From the NCBI GenBank assembly GCA_946616365.1, contig CAMOIX010000031.1:1-28569 (forward strand): DNA of 28,569 nucleotides, in the 5' to 3' direction. Below, piece after piece: positions 1-7,523 of this stretch. The translations under genes and the position numbers were made by a program. The notes below the pieces were generated by a model. The model was not told where the DNA came from and made no database searches. It was given only the letters and a program-made list of their open reading frames with translations. Source of the stretch: AC2028 sp002373595. GTDB taxonomy: Bacteria > Bacillota > Clostridia > Lachnospirales > Lachnospiraceae. Each line of letters begins with the position of its first letter. The first letter of the stretch is position 1.

Positions 1-1
1 T

Positions 2-424
2 GAAGTAAGGGGAGCCGAAGCACTGGATATGCTGCAGGCTATGAACACCGGGCATGACGGAAGTATGTCGACGGGACATGCTAATTCAGCAAAGGATATG
101 ATGTCGAGACTGGAGAACATGGTCCTTATGGGAGCTGATCTTCCATTGCCGGCTATACGACAGCAGATAGCATCAGGGCTGGATCTAATAGTTCATCTCG
201 GAAGACTGCGTGACAGATCCAGGAGAGTACAGGAGATAACGGAGGTACTTGGATATGAAAATGGTGAGATCCGACTTAACCAGATTTATGAATTTGAAGA
301 AGATGATTATAAAGACGGAAAAGTCATCGGATCACTCAAAAAGAAAGGAGAACTCCAAAACAGGAACAAGCTTTGTCTTGCGGGATTATCATGTAATCCG
401 ATGGAGCGGGATGATGCTGTGTAA
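2..424 (+). CDS. cpaF: Tad pilus assembly ATPase CpaF/TadA, C-terminal part (5' end outside window)
   Basis: This is the C-terminal ~140 residues of the secretion ATPase that powers Flp/type IVb pilus assembly at the cytoplasmic face of the membrane. The frame is already open at base 2 (VRGAEALDML), and the motif AMNTGHDGSMSTGHANS at about residues 13-29 of the visible part is the hallmark CpaF/TadA segment (usually GHDGS-T-HANS). It is followed by the SRLENMV--M region and the IR--IASGLDLIVHL segment typical of the family. The ribosome-proximal Walker A and B motifs lie upstream of the window. The end overlaps the start of tadB, as is usual in tad operons. The assignment is firm; only the N-terminus is missing. 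Confidence 0.95.
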   Translation, partial: EVRGAEALDMLQAMNTGHDGSMSTGHANSAKDMMSRLENMVLMGADLPLPAIRQQIASGLDLIVHLGRLRDRSRRVQEITEVLGYENGEIRLNQIYEFEEDDYKDGKVIGSLKKKGELQNRNKLCLAGLSCNPMERDDAV

Positions 425-1127
425 GTTCATTTTGAAATCGGCAGGTGTGGCATTACTTCTTTCGTATTTCTTTTATAGAGATCCTTTGGCATTGATACCA
501 ATGTCCGGTTTATCAATAGTATATTTCAGGGGCGAAATAAAGAAACAGATAGCTGAAGATAAGAGGATCCTTGATATGCAGTTCAGAGAATGTATCAGAT
601 GCGTGTCTCAGTCATTAAAGGCAGGATACGCAGTAGAAAATGCATTTAAGGAAAGCGTTTCGGATATGAAAATGCTTTTTGGCACGGGCTCGATGATCTA
701 TGAAGAGATTGAATATATCAGGAGGGGGCTTGTAATCAATATCCCACTGGAGGAGTTATTGGAAGATCTGGCGGATCGAAGCGGAAGCAATGCGATAAAA
801 CAATTTGCAGGTGTATTTGCCATAGCTAAGAGAAGCGGAGGAAGTCTGCCGGAGATAATCAGGACGTCAAGTGATCTGATAGGAACCGAAATAGAAGCCA
901 GACAGGAACTCTATACGGTGCTTGCCGGGAGAAGAATGGAGCAAAACATAATGAAAGTGATGCCGTTCGGTATTCTCGTTTATATAGGACTGACAAATCC
1001 TGGGTATTTTGATCCGCTATATGGGAATATTACAGGAGTCATAGTAATGACATTGTTGCTTGGTGTATATCTGACGGGATATGTGCTGGGAGATCACATC
1101 ATGATAAAACTGGAAAATGATATTTGA
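378..1127 (+). CDS. tadB: TadB-like type II secretion system F family protein
   Basis: Inner-membrane platform protein of the Tad pilus, partner of TadC and of the CpaF ATPase. About 249 residues from the start used here. It has N-terminal membrane segments (AGVALLLSYFFY, then ALIPMSGLSIVYF), a cytoplasmic T2SF helical domain with the family signature (FRECIRCVSQSLKAGYAVENAF, then FAGVFAIAKRSGGSLPEII), and C-terminal membrane segments (MPFGILVYIGL; VIVMTLLLGVYLTGYVLG). The start is uncertain. Family resemblance begins at RDYHVIRWSG, so TTG 378 is used; ATG 411 or 414 has a better ribosome binding site (GGAG at 403-406) but would drop that conserved start. The gene overlaps the cpaF 3' end and ends 5 bp before the next ATG, which indicates translational coupling. 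Confidence 0.88.
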   Translation: MRDYHVIRWSGMMLCKFILKSAGVALLLSYFFYRDPLALIPMSGLSIVYFRGEIKKQIAEDKRILDMQFRECIRCVSQSLKAGYAVENAFKESVSDMKMLFGTGSMIYEEIEYIRRGLVINIPLEELLEDLADRSGSNAIKQFAGVFAIAKRSGGSLPEIIRTSSDLIGTEIEARQELYTVLAGRRMEQNIMKVMPFGILVYIGLTNPGYFDPLYGNITGVIVMTLLLGVYLTGYVLGDHIMIKLENDI

Positions 1128-1132
1128 GGTAA

Positions 1133-2485
1133 ATGATGGAAAGATATAAATCGATTATCAAAACAGTATACCGATCAGCCAAACGGATGTTGATCAAGCT
1201 ATCCGGAAAAGACGCCCATAGTCGTGATAGCCCTGCAGTGAAGAAAGCTTTGGCCGGATTGAATCCGGGAGCTGATATTGAAGAGCTGTATGAGGATTAT
1301 ATCGTTGATAAGATCTGCAAATGTCTGATCATCTTAGGTTTAGGAGTGGCGTTCGCCACAGCAGCACATATAAATGCAAAAGTGAATGATCCGGTAAAAA
1401 ATGGGATCGTAAAGCGTGATGATTATCTCGGATCTGATATCGAGATAAAACTGATAGACGAGTACGGAGACAGAGTTTCTGTTTTTGACACGCGAGTATA
1501 TCCAAGGATGCTTAGCGATGAAGAATGTGAAATCCGGTATTCGGAATTCGAAAAGCAACTCGATAGGCTTCTGCTAAAGAACAATGAGGATCCGGATCAC
1601 ATCTCATCTGACCTTGGTACAGTTACAGGTATAAATGGGTATCCTTTTGAAATCTCATGGGAGTGCGACAAACCGGCGATTCTATCGACGGATAGCGGAA
1701 CAATATCGATGGTAGATGAAGAAGTGGATATCACATTGGATGCTACTGTCAGATATTTCGATAAGGAATGGAATAAGTCATATCATCTTACGGTTGTTCC
1801 AAAGGCGTTGGATGAGTATGAGCTTAGAGAAAGGGATATTGCAAAACTGTTATCAGATTCCGAAATGGGGAGCAGAGATCAAAATGAGTGGGTAATACCG
1901 ACTGATTATAAAGGCGAAGAACTCAGACTCGGTCATAAAACGGATGACAGCGGACCGGTAATAGCAGGCATATGTGTGATCGTGGCAATCGTCGTCTTCT
2001 TTATGACAGATAAGGATCTTCAGTCAAAAGTGAATGTAAGACGCGAGCAGATAAGAAAGAGTTATCCGGAAATCGTCAGGAAGTTTGCACTTTATCTCGG
2101 TGCCGGAATGACTGTAAGAAAAGCGTTTGAAAGACTTTCCTCAGAGGAAGAAGAGTCACCGGTTTATTCTGAAATATCGTATACCGTTCATGAACTCAGA
2201 TCAGGTATGGCTGAAAGCGAATGTTATGAAAGATTTGGCAGGAGGATAGGACTTCAGGAGTATATCAGACTTGGAACGCTGCTCGTTCAAAATTTGAAAA
2301 AGGGGAGCGTATCACTGAAAGATCGTCTACGAGAAGAAGCGGATAATGCGTGCAGAGATCAGATGCAGGAATGCAGGAGAAAGGGAGAGGAAGCGGTTAC
2401 CAAACTCCTGATTCCGATGGTTATGATGTTGCTCGTAGTGATGGTAATGGTAATGTTTCCGGCATTTACGGGAATGGGTATTTAA
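1133..2485 (+). CDS. tadC: TadC-like type II secretion system F family protein with large extracytoplasmic insert
   Basis: Second membrane platform protein of the Tad system. The C-terminal ~150 residues are a T2SF domain (VRREQIRKSYPEIVRKFALYL, then GAGMTVRKAF, then LGTLLVQNLKKGS) ending in a strongly hydrophobic helix (LLIPMVMMLLVVMVMVMFPAF). At 450 residues it is much longer than a minimal TadC (about 280-310). The extra length is a membrane helix at about 63-82, roughly 190 polar residues, and a second helix at about 277-293, so the insert should lie outside the membrane. Part of the insert (about 160-223: ISWECDKPAILSTDSGTIS, then VDITLDATV, then YHLTVVPK) resembles an atrophied bacterial Ig-like fold. 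ATG 1136 is an equally good start, as GAGGT at 1126-1130 is better spaced from it. Confidence 0.88.
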   Translation: MMERYKSIIKTVYRSAKRMLIKLSGKDAHSRDSPAVKKALAGLNPGADIEELYEDYIVDKICKCLIILGLGVAFATAAHINAKVNDPVKNGIVKRDDYLGSDIEIKLIDEYGDRVSVFDTRVYPRMLSDEECEIRYSEFEKQLDRLLLKNNEDPDHISSDLGTVTGINGYPFEISWECDKPAILSTDSGTISMVDEEVDITLDATVRYFDKEWNKSYHLTVVPKALDEYELRERDIAKLLSDSEMGSRDQNEWVIPTDYKGEELRLGHKTDDSGPVIAGICVIVAIVVFFMTDKDLQSKVNVRREQIRKSYPEIVRKFALYLGAGMTVRKAFERLSSEEEESPVYSEISYTVHELRSGMAESECYERFGRRIGLQEYIRLGTLLVQNLKKGSVSLKDRLREEADNACRDQMQECRRKGEEAVTKLLIPMVMMLLVVMVMVMFPAFTGMGI

Positions 2486-2501
2486 ATAGGAGGATTGAAG
2501 A

Positions 2502-2765
2502 ATGAATTTATATGTATCTTTATTGATGATGATAAGAGATCTGGCAGAGAAAATAATGAGAAGAACCGAAGCTCGTATAAACAACTGTTTGATCGGAAAA
2601 AGAGGAAGGTATTGTCTTGCCGGCGATAACAGGGGAATGGGAACTGTTGAGGTGATACTGATCATCGTTGTGCTTGTTGGACTGGTGATCATCTTTAAAA
2701 CCCAGATCACAAGTATAGTTAATTCACTTTTTGAAAAGATCACGGCACAGACATCACGGGTATAG
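2502..2765 (+). CDS. flp: Flp1-family type IVb major pilin precursor
   Basis: An 87-residue prepilin, the structural subunit of the Tad pilus. After a long (45-residue) basic leader comes G45-MGTVE, a class III (type IV prepilin) cleavage site with the conserved Glu at +5. It is followed by the hydrophobic assembly helix VILIIVVLVGLVIIF and a short amphipathic tail (ITSIVNSLFEKITAQ), which is the Flp1/DUF4244-like layout common in Firmicutes. The leader should be removed by the A24 peptidase encoded at 5284-5748. A GGAGG ribosome binding site lies just upstream (2490-2494). It sits between tadC and the DUF5702 gene. The unusually long leader carries two Cys residues (C29, C38). The pilin assignment is secure. 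Confidence 0.9.
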   Translation: MNLYVSLLMMIRDLAEKIMRRTEARINNCLIGKRGRYCLAGDNRGMGTVEVILIIVVLVGLVIIFKTQITSIVNSLFEKITAQTSRV

Positions 2766-2766
2766 T

Positions 2767-4224
2767 GTGAAAAAACTTATGCATAAAAACTGTAGCGGAT
2801 ATCTTACCGTATATATGACTCTCACAATGACGATTCTTCTCTCGTTGTGCCTCACCATGATAGAAGGTGCCCGGATGAGCACTATCAGACTTGAGAGCGA
2901 GATAGTCGCTCAGATTTCATTTAATAGCGCGTTGGCAGAATACCACAGAGAATTGATGAAGAGATTCAATATATTTGCGATAGACAGTTCTTATGGTGGG
3001 AAGCAAAGCGGCATATCTCATTTGGGAAACCGGATAATGTATTACGCTGATGTAAATACGAATCTGTCGGATGTTTTTCTAAGCAATACTTTGTACAGGG
3101 ATTTTCTTGTCATGTATCCGGGGGGAGTAGATGTGACCGGAGTCAGATATCTGTCTGACGGTGAAGGAGATGTGTTTCGAAGAAGATGCGCCGAAGCTAT
3201 GAAATCCGATATGGGATTGGATATTCTCGAGAGTGTGATCGAATGGGCGGATACGGTTACAAGTGAGGGATATGAGAACTGTGACCTTATGTCTGTAATC
3301 GATGAAAAAGAAGATTACATTGAGAATAATCGGAGAAAGATCTTTGAAGAAGATGAAGTTCCACCGGACTACTCCAGTCCTGTTTCATCAGTCAAAAGAT
3401 TCGGTCGGAGCGGAATACTCTCCATTGCAGTGCCTGACGCGGATAATCTGTCCGGAAGGACTCTTAGAGAAGATACAATCCTTTCTTCGAGAAGAGCGAC
3501 AGGGAAGATCAATGCAGGGAATATGGATCTGGAGGATGAGGCAGTTTGGGAAGATGTCACAGAGAAGCTGTTTTTCGCGGAATACCTTATGCGATATGTG
3601 GGGTATTACGGTCAAACCTCCGATGATGACGCGCTTCTATATGGAGTTGAGCAAACAATCTGTGGGAAGAATTCGGACATAGATAATCTAAGAGGAGTTG
3701 CGGACAGACTGTTTATTTTGAGATGTGGTGCGGACTATGCCTATCTTATGACTGACAGTACCAAGGTGGCCGAAGCAGAAGCGCTGGGAACTGCGATAGC
3801 ATTACTTCTGCTCACACCTTCACTTGCAGATCCACTGAAAGAACTTATTCTGGCAGGATGGGCGCTGATGGAAGCTGTTTATGATGTCAAGACTCTGTTT
3901 GCGGGAGGCAGGATACCTCTGATCAAAAGCAAATCTACTTGGCATTACGGAATGGGTGCAGCGCTTGGAGGGAAAGAAGACAAAGGAAATAGCAATGGAT
4001 CGGGTCTGTGTTACGGCGATTATCTAAGGATATTTATGTTTTTGACGGGAACAAAAAAACTTACTTCACGAGCGATGGATCTTATCGAGGCGGATATACG
4101 CCTCACTGCAGGTAATGCCAATTTTCGACTTGACGCATGTATAGACGCATTTGAAGCCAGTCTATGTGTTGTCAGCGCATACGGATATTCATATGAAATA
4201 AAAAGAAGAGCATGCTACGAATGA
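2767..4224 (+). CDS. DUF5702 domain-containing tad-locus protein
   Basis: About 485 residues. Near the N-terminus SGYLTVYMTLTM is followed by a hydrophobic helix (TILLSLCLTMIEGAR) and STIRLESEIVAQISFNSALAEYHRELMKRFNIFAIDSSYG, the signature of the DUF5702 family found in Firmicutes tad operons. The signal resembles a class III pseudopilin, but Tyr takes the place of Glu at +5. The rest is presumed extracytoplasmic, with a second hydrophobic stretch at about residues 335-375 (LGTAIALLLLTPSLADPLKELILAGWALM). Its function is not known; it is presumably a minor pseudopilin or surface component. GTG 2767, two bases after the pilin stop, is the likeliest start; an in-frame TTG at 2731 inside flp lacks a plausible site. 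It ends 52 bp before the tadE ATG. Confidence 0.82.
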   Translation: MKKLMHKNCSGYLTVYMTLTMTILLSLCLTMIEGARMSTIRLESEIVAQISFNSALAEYHRELMKRFNIFAIDSSYGGKQSGISHLGNRIMYYADVNTNLSDVFLSNTLYRDFLVMYPGGVDVTGVRYLSDGEGDVFRRRCAEAMKSDMGLDILESVIEWADTVTSEGYENCDLMSVIDEKEDYIENNRRKIFEEDEVPPDYSSPVSSVKRFGRSGILSIAVPDADNLSGRTLREDTILSSRRATGKINAGNMDLEDEAVWEDVTEKLFFAEYLMRYVGYYGQTSDDDALLYGVEQTICGKNSDIDNLRGVADRLFILRCGADYAYLMTDSTKVAEAEALGTAIALLLLTPSLADPLKELILAGWALMEAVYDVKTLFAGGRIPLIKSKSTWHYGMGAALGGKEDKGNSNGSGLCYGDYLRIFMFLTGTKKLTSRAMDLIEADIRLTAGNANFRLDACIDAFEASLCVVSAYGYSYEIKRRACYE

Positions 4225-4276
4225 AAAGCGAGAGACCGCGGCGGAGTCTTCTTTATGAAAGCAGAGGTCTGAAGAT

Positions 4277-5287
4277 ATGTCTGAAAATTCAAGTCCTTCT
4301 CCCAAGCGAAAGCTGATCTTAAAAAGTCTTGCCCGAGACATTCTTTCTCTGCTCAGAGGCTGTAGGGGATACGCTGTCACAAAGCTCTGCATAGAGAAGA
4401 CTCCGGCGCGATCTCTTGCCGGGAGTATGACGGTTGAAGCTGCGATCGTACTTCCGGTATTTATGTTCTTTTTTCTCAATCTGTCAGCGTCACTCGAAAT
4501 GATGAGACTGCATGGCAATCTGGATCTTGCTCTGTTTAATGCAGGCAGCAGGATAAGTTCTTACGGTGCTGTATTCACTGATCCGATCCGAAACATGGAT
4601 TCGGCTAAAGCAAGGCGTTCATCGGGGACAGATCTTTCGCCGGAGACATCAGAGGAATTGACGTCAGAGGAGAGTGAGATAATCAGTGAGATAGGGGATA
4701 TCGCAATTTCCTGTTTCTATATCAAAAACTGCATTATTTCAGAACTGGGAGAAACCTATCTTGCCGAAAGCCCTCTGAAAGACGGAAGTCGAGGCTTAAA
4801 TTTTCCGGAGAGCGAGATATTTGGAACTGACGACACGGTGGACCTGATACTTACTTATAGGGTGTGTACTCCTTTTGATATGGGAGGCCGAGTATCTTTC
4901 AGGATGTGTAACAGGTATTTTGCACATCTATGGAACGGGTACGGTATCAAAGGGGATAAGACAGAGATTACACAGGAAAGGATCGTATATATCACGGAGG
5001 ACAGTGAGGTGTACCATACGACAGAAAACTGTACACATCTGAAACTTAGGATTTCGGAAGTGGATCGTTCTGAAATAGAAGAGATCAGAAATGAGAACGG
5101 AGGCAGATACAGACCTTGTGAGATATGTGCCAAAGGAGATGCTCCCGATTCATTCTATATAGGTGCTGAGGGAGACAGATATCATTACTCGTCCGAATGC
5201 AGAGGGTTGAAGCGGACGTATGTAGCCGTGCCGTTGTCGGATGTAGCGGATTCGCACAGACCTTGCAGTAGATGTGGAGGAAAATGA
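4277..5287 (+). CDS. TadE-like pseudopilin with duplicated C-terminal cysteine motif
   Basis: A 336-residue pseudopilin of the Tad system. A class III signal is present at G49-SMTVE54, with Glu at +5, followed by the hydrophobic helix AAIVLPVFMFFFLNLSAS. The C-terminal ~90 residues contain two copies of a cysteine pattern: VYHTTENCTHLK then RPCEIC, and RYHYSSECRGLK then RPCSRC. The spacing (YH-x4-C-x2-LK, then RPC-x2-C) resembles the small metal-binding fold found at the C-termini of several Firmicutes secreted proteins. After cleavage, this tail would lie outside the cell. Metal or thiol function is inference. The gene overlaps the next ATG by 4 bp (ATGA at 5284-5287), so the two are probably coupled. 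Confidence 0.85.
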   Translation: MSENSSPSPKRKLILKSLARDILSLLRGCRGYAVTKLCIEKTPARSLAGSMTVEAAIVLPVFMFFFLNLSASLEMMRLHGNLDLALFNAGSRISSYGAVFTDPIRNMDSAKARRSSGTDLSPETSEELTSEESEIISEIGDIAISCFYIKNCIISELGETYLAESPLKDGSRGLNFPESEIFGTDDTVDLILTYRVCTPFDMGGRVSFRMCNRYFAHLWNGYGIKGDKTEITQERIVYITEDSEVYHTTENCTHLKLRISEVDRSEIEEIRNENGGRYRPCEICAKGDAPDSFYIGAEGDRYHYSSECRGLKRTYVAVPLSDVADSHRPCSRCGGK

Positions 5288-5748
5288 TGGCATTTACAAT
5301 TGTATTTCTTTTCTATCTGACAGTGCTGGCAATATGGGATATAAGGAACAAAGAGGTTCCGTTCATCGCGCTTGTTATAGGAGGAACGATTCTATGTATA
5401 TATTTAATGACATCCGCTGCTCGTTCGGAGAAAGGTGTTGCGGAAATGATGCGGATAGTATTGGGATTGATACCGGGAATCCTGTTTTTGTTAATGGCAT
5501 TCGGAACAAAGAAAGCCGGATATGCAGACGGGATAATAATCATGATGATAGGAGCGACAGAAAGTTATCTTGGGGCGATCCTGTCAGTGGGTATCGGCAG
5601 TCTGATCATGGCCATCGTAGCAGGAACACTGCTGGCAATGGGAAAGGTAAAGAAAAATACAAAGCTTCCTTTTTTACCAAGTCTTGCAATCGGATATGCA
5701 GTTTTTGTAATAGCAAGTGGGAAAACAAATTTTCTGTCCGCTTTGTAG
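5284..5748 (+). CDS. A24 family prepilin peptidase (TadV/CpaA-like)
   Basis: A polytopic membrane aspartyl protease of 154 residues that would remove the leaders of the Flp pilin and TadE-like proteins. The first catalytic Asp lies in LAIWDIRNKEVP near the N-terminus. The second lies in KAGYADGIIIMMIG, a variant of the family GxGD motif with Ala in place of the third Gly (GYAD). Five to six hydrophobic segments fill the protein. The size fits the short CpaA/TadV class, which lacks the methyltransferase domain. The start is at ATG 5284 or 5287; GTGGAGGA at 5274-5281 provides the ribosome binding site. Near the 3' end the sequence AAATTTT (5727-5733) is in the right phase for -1 frameshifting into the next gene (see findings). 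Confidence 0.88.
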   Translation: MMAFTIVFLFYLTVLAIWDIRNKEVPFIALVIGGTILCIYLMTSAARSEKGVAEMMRIVLGLIPGILFLLMAFGTKKAGYADGIIIMMIGATESYLGAILSVGIGSLIMAIVAGTLLAMGKVKKNTKLPFLPSLAIGYAVFVIASGKTNFLSAL

Positions 5749-5774
5749 ATGCATATTTCACCGTCGAAGCTGTT

Positions 5775-6215
5775 ATGATCCTTCCGATAGCTATAGGAGT
5801 GATCATACTGACCATGTATCTCTGGTTTTATCAATATGACAGATTGCTTCTTGATCAGGACGCTGCGGCTATTGCTTTAAGAAGTGCGAAAGGGGTTTCT
5901 GCCCAGGCGGGTCCGGGGACAAGATATTCTCCTGCAGAAAGAGTGACCCTGGCTGATAACGAAAGCAAAAGTCGTTACAAAGATAAATATGTCGCATGGA
6001 GTGAAGAAACCGCTACAACATCATATAGAAGAGGAATGATAAAGGTAGAAATGAAAGGAAGAGTAATTTTCCCATTTAAAAGCTTTTTGGATTTCTGGGA
6101 TGGGAGTGATATGTGGGATGTCAGTACCCGGCATTCATCAGCTGTAAGATCGGAGATTTTGATCTTGCGGACATACAGGAAAGGGAAACAATTGGTAAAA
6201 AATTTACATAGCTAG
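5775..6215 (+). CDS. TadE-like pseudopilin lacking a normal upstream start codon
   Basis: The reading frame encodes a TadE/TadG-type pseudopilin: DAYFTVEAV (class III signal, Glu at +5 after Ala), hydrophobic helix MILPIAIGVIILTMYLWFYQYDR, then about 120 polar residues. The first in-frame ATG is at 5775, inside the signal, so a protein started there (146 residues) would lose the FTVEA motif that the prepilin peptidase recognises. Family-like sequence runs upstream to about 5739. Yet there is no ATG, GTG or TTG in frame between about 5400 and 5775, nor an obvious ribosome binding site. Likely explanations are -1 frameshifting from the peptidase gene, a non-canonical start, or a one-base loss just after ATG 5749. 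The coordinates give the conservative ATG start. Confidence 0.7.
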   Translation: MILPIAIGVIILTMYLWFYQYDRLLLDQDAAAIALRSAKGVSAQAGPGTRYSPAERVTLADNESKSRYKDKYVAWSEETATTSYRRGMIKVEMKGRVIFPFKSFLDFWDGSDMWDVSTRHSSAVRSEILILRTYRKGKQLVKNLHS

Positions 6216-6242
6216 GATTACTTTAAAGTGGAAAGGAGAAAA

Positions 6243-7388
6243 ATGGAGACGGAATTCATAAAAGCAGGACAGTTTAATTATGCAAGGTATAGACTCGACG
6301 ATGTACAGGAGAAGAGATATCAGTACAGAATGATCACGCGAGGTGGTATATCAGGATTACTTGATTGCAGTATGAGGAATATCAACGGAATTAACTTTCT
6401 ATACTACGATATTACTTCGAAGCAGAGCATAAGGGACATGTTCAGGAAAAAGAAGATTGACCGTAAATGGATGATGAGATTTATTGAAAGCATAAAGAAG
6501 GCAGCATCAGAGACATATAGATTCCTTTTGGATTTTGGGAATATTATTTGGGAACCTGAACTCGTATTTCAAGATCTGGACGGAAGTGCTCCGGAGTATA
6601 TTTACCTTCCGTATTGTGATCAGGATGCGGGTTTTGGGAAGATGATGGATTTTCTGATTGAGAGGCTGGACTATGCGGATGAGAAACTCGTTGAGACGGT
6701 ATACAAAATGTATGACGCATTTGAACAGTGCGGGTATACATATCTAAAGGATCAGATATTCAAGGATGCTGAAGTGCTCGAAGGAGAAGATCATATTACC
6801 GCAAAAATCGAAGAGTCCGGGACTGTGGATAATGGTTTCGAATCCGAATCTGCAGATGCGGAGAAAATATTGGATTTTAAGAGATCCGGAAATGAGCTCA
6901 CAGCACGTATAGGAAAGAAAAAGGGGTTCTTCTCCATACTTGATGGATCAAGGTCATATCGCAAGAAAGACAGAGATAGAAGAGAAAAATACTATACCGC
7001 CAATCTGTTTGAAGCAGAAGGGATCGCAGTGGCGGAGGATGAGGAATCTTCTGATGAAGAGGAGAGAACTGTATTTATCGATCTGAGTGATAATGAGGAC
7101 AAGAGACACAGGCTCTTTTCTGAAAGTGGAAAGGTGATAGCTGTTTTAGAAGAGGATAATTATATTATAGGAAAAAAGGAAGGTGATTCCGACATTGTGA
7201 TAAACGATCCATCCGTTAGCAGGATGCACGCCAGAGTATTTGTGGAGGACGGAGAATATTATATAGAAGATTTAAATTCCACAAACGGCTCGTCAAAAAA
7301 TGGTATGAAAATGCAACCCTATGAAAAGAAGCGTCTTCACCCCGATGACGAGATCCTGCTTGGCGACTGTAGATTGTGCTTTAAATAA
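6243..7388 (+). CDS. DUF6382 and FHA domain protein, last gene of the tad operon
   Basis: A cytoplasmic protein of about 381 residues. The N-terminal ~170 residues (YRMITRGGISGLLDCSMRN, then NGINFLYYDITSKQSI, then WMMRFIESIKKA) match the DUF6382 domain that accompanies Firmicutes tad loci. A variable acidic/basic linker follows. The C-terminal ~85 residues are a forkhead-associated domain (GKKEGDSDIVINDPSVSRMH, then ARVFVEDGEYYIEDLNSTNG) with the conserved G-K, SR-H and NG residues that bind phosphothreonine. It probably links pilus assembly to Ser/Thr phosphorylation signalling; that role is inference. AAAGGAG at 6232-6238 supports ATG 6243 over the upstream in-frame GTG 6228. The stop codon is followed by the 7405-7434 terminator, which closes the operon. 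Confidence 0.85.
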   Translation: METEFIKAGQFNYARYRLDDVQEKRYQYRMITRGGISGLLDCSMRNINGINFLYYDITSKQSIRDMFRKKKIDRKWMMRFIESIKKAASETYRFLLDFGNIIWEPELVFQDLDGSAPEYIYLPYCDQDAGFGKMMDFLIERLDYADEKLVETVYKMYDAFEQCGYTYLKDQIFKDAEVLEGEDHITAKIEESGTVDNGFESESADAEKILDFKRSGNELTARIGKKKGFFSILDGSRSYRKKDRDRREKYYTANLFEAEGIAVAEDEESSDEEERTVFIDLSDNEDKRHRLFSESGKVIAVLEEDNYIIGKKEGDSDIVINDPSVSRMHARVFVEDGEYYIEDLNSTNGSSKNGMKMQPYEKKRLHPDDEILLGDCRLCFK

Positions 7389-7404
7389 AGCAAATATAGA
7401 ATCC

Positions 7405-7434
7405 AATGGACCGCAAATTTGCGGTCCATTTTAT
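7405..7434 (+). terminator. Rho-independent terminator of the tad operon
   Basis: A perfect palindrome at 7407-7428 (arms TGGACCGCAAA and its complement, extended by AA/TT to 7405-7430) begins 17 bases after the FHA gene stop and runs into a T-rich stretch (TTTTATT). The stem has no separate loop, so a few central A-T pairs would open. It could act on either strand, but only + strand transcription reaches it here. Confidence 0.8.
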
Positions 7435-7452
7435 TATGCGAAAATGATATAA

Positions 7453-7477
7453 TAGACCTTGATGATATAAACCATTT
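7453..7477 (+). repeat. 25-bp direct repeat, copy 1 (upstream of kdgK)
   Basis: Identical over 25 bases to 8624-8648. The core reads TAGACCTTGATGATATAAAC and continues CATTT. This copy lies 46 bp before the kinase start codon and directly after a TATAAT sequence (7448-7453) that could be a -10 element. The two copies frame the kinase gene almost exactly. Confidence 0.85.
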
Positions 7478-7523
7478 TTCTGATATACTTAAGTCCATAG
7501 GAAATGAAAAGGAGATATTCCCC

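Noticed and set aside
4221..4316. A 31-codon ORF starting in an ATGA overlap with the DUF5702 gene stop.
   Set aside because: It runs out of frame into tadE, has no recognisable features, and tadE has its own ATG at 4277.
5274..5774. A continuous open frame upstream of the TadE-like pseudopilin, starting at ATG 5274.
   Set aside because: It lies entirely inside the prepilin peptidase gene in another frame and its product has no membrane or pilin character; only the part after about 5735 resembles a TadE protein.
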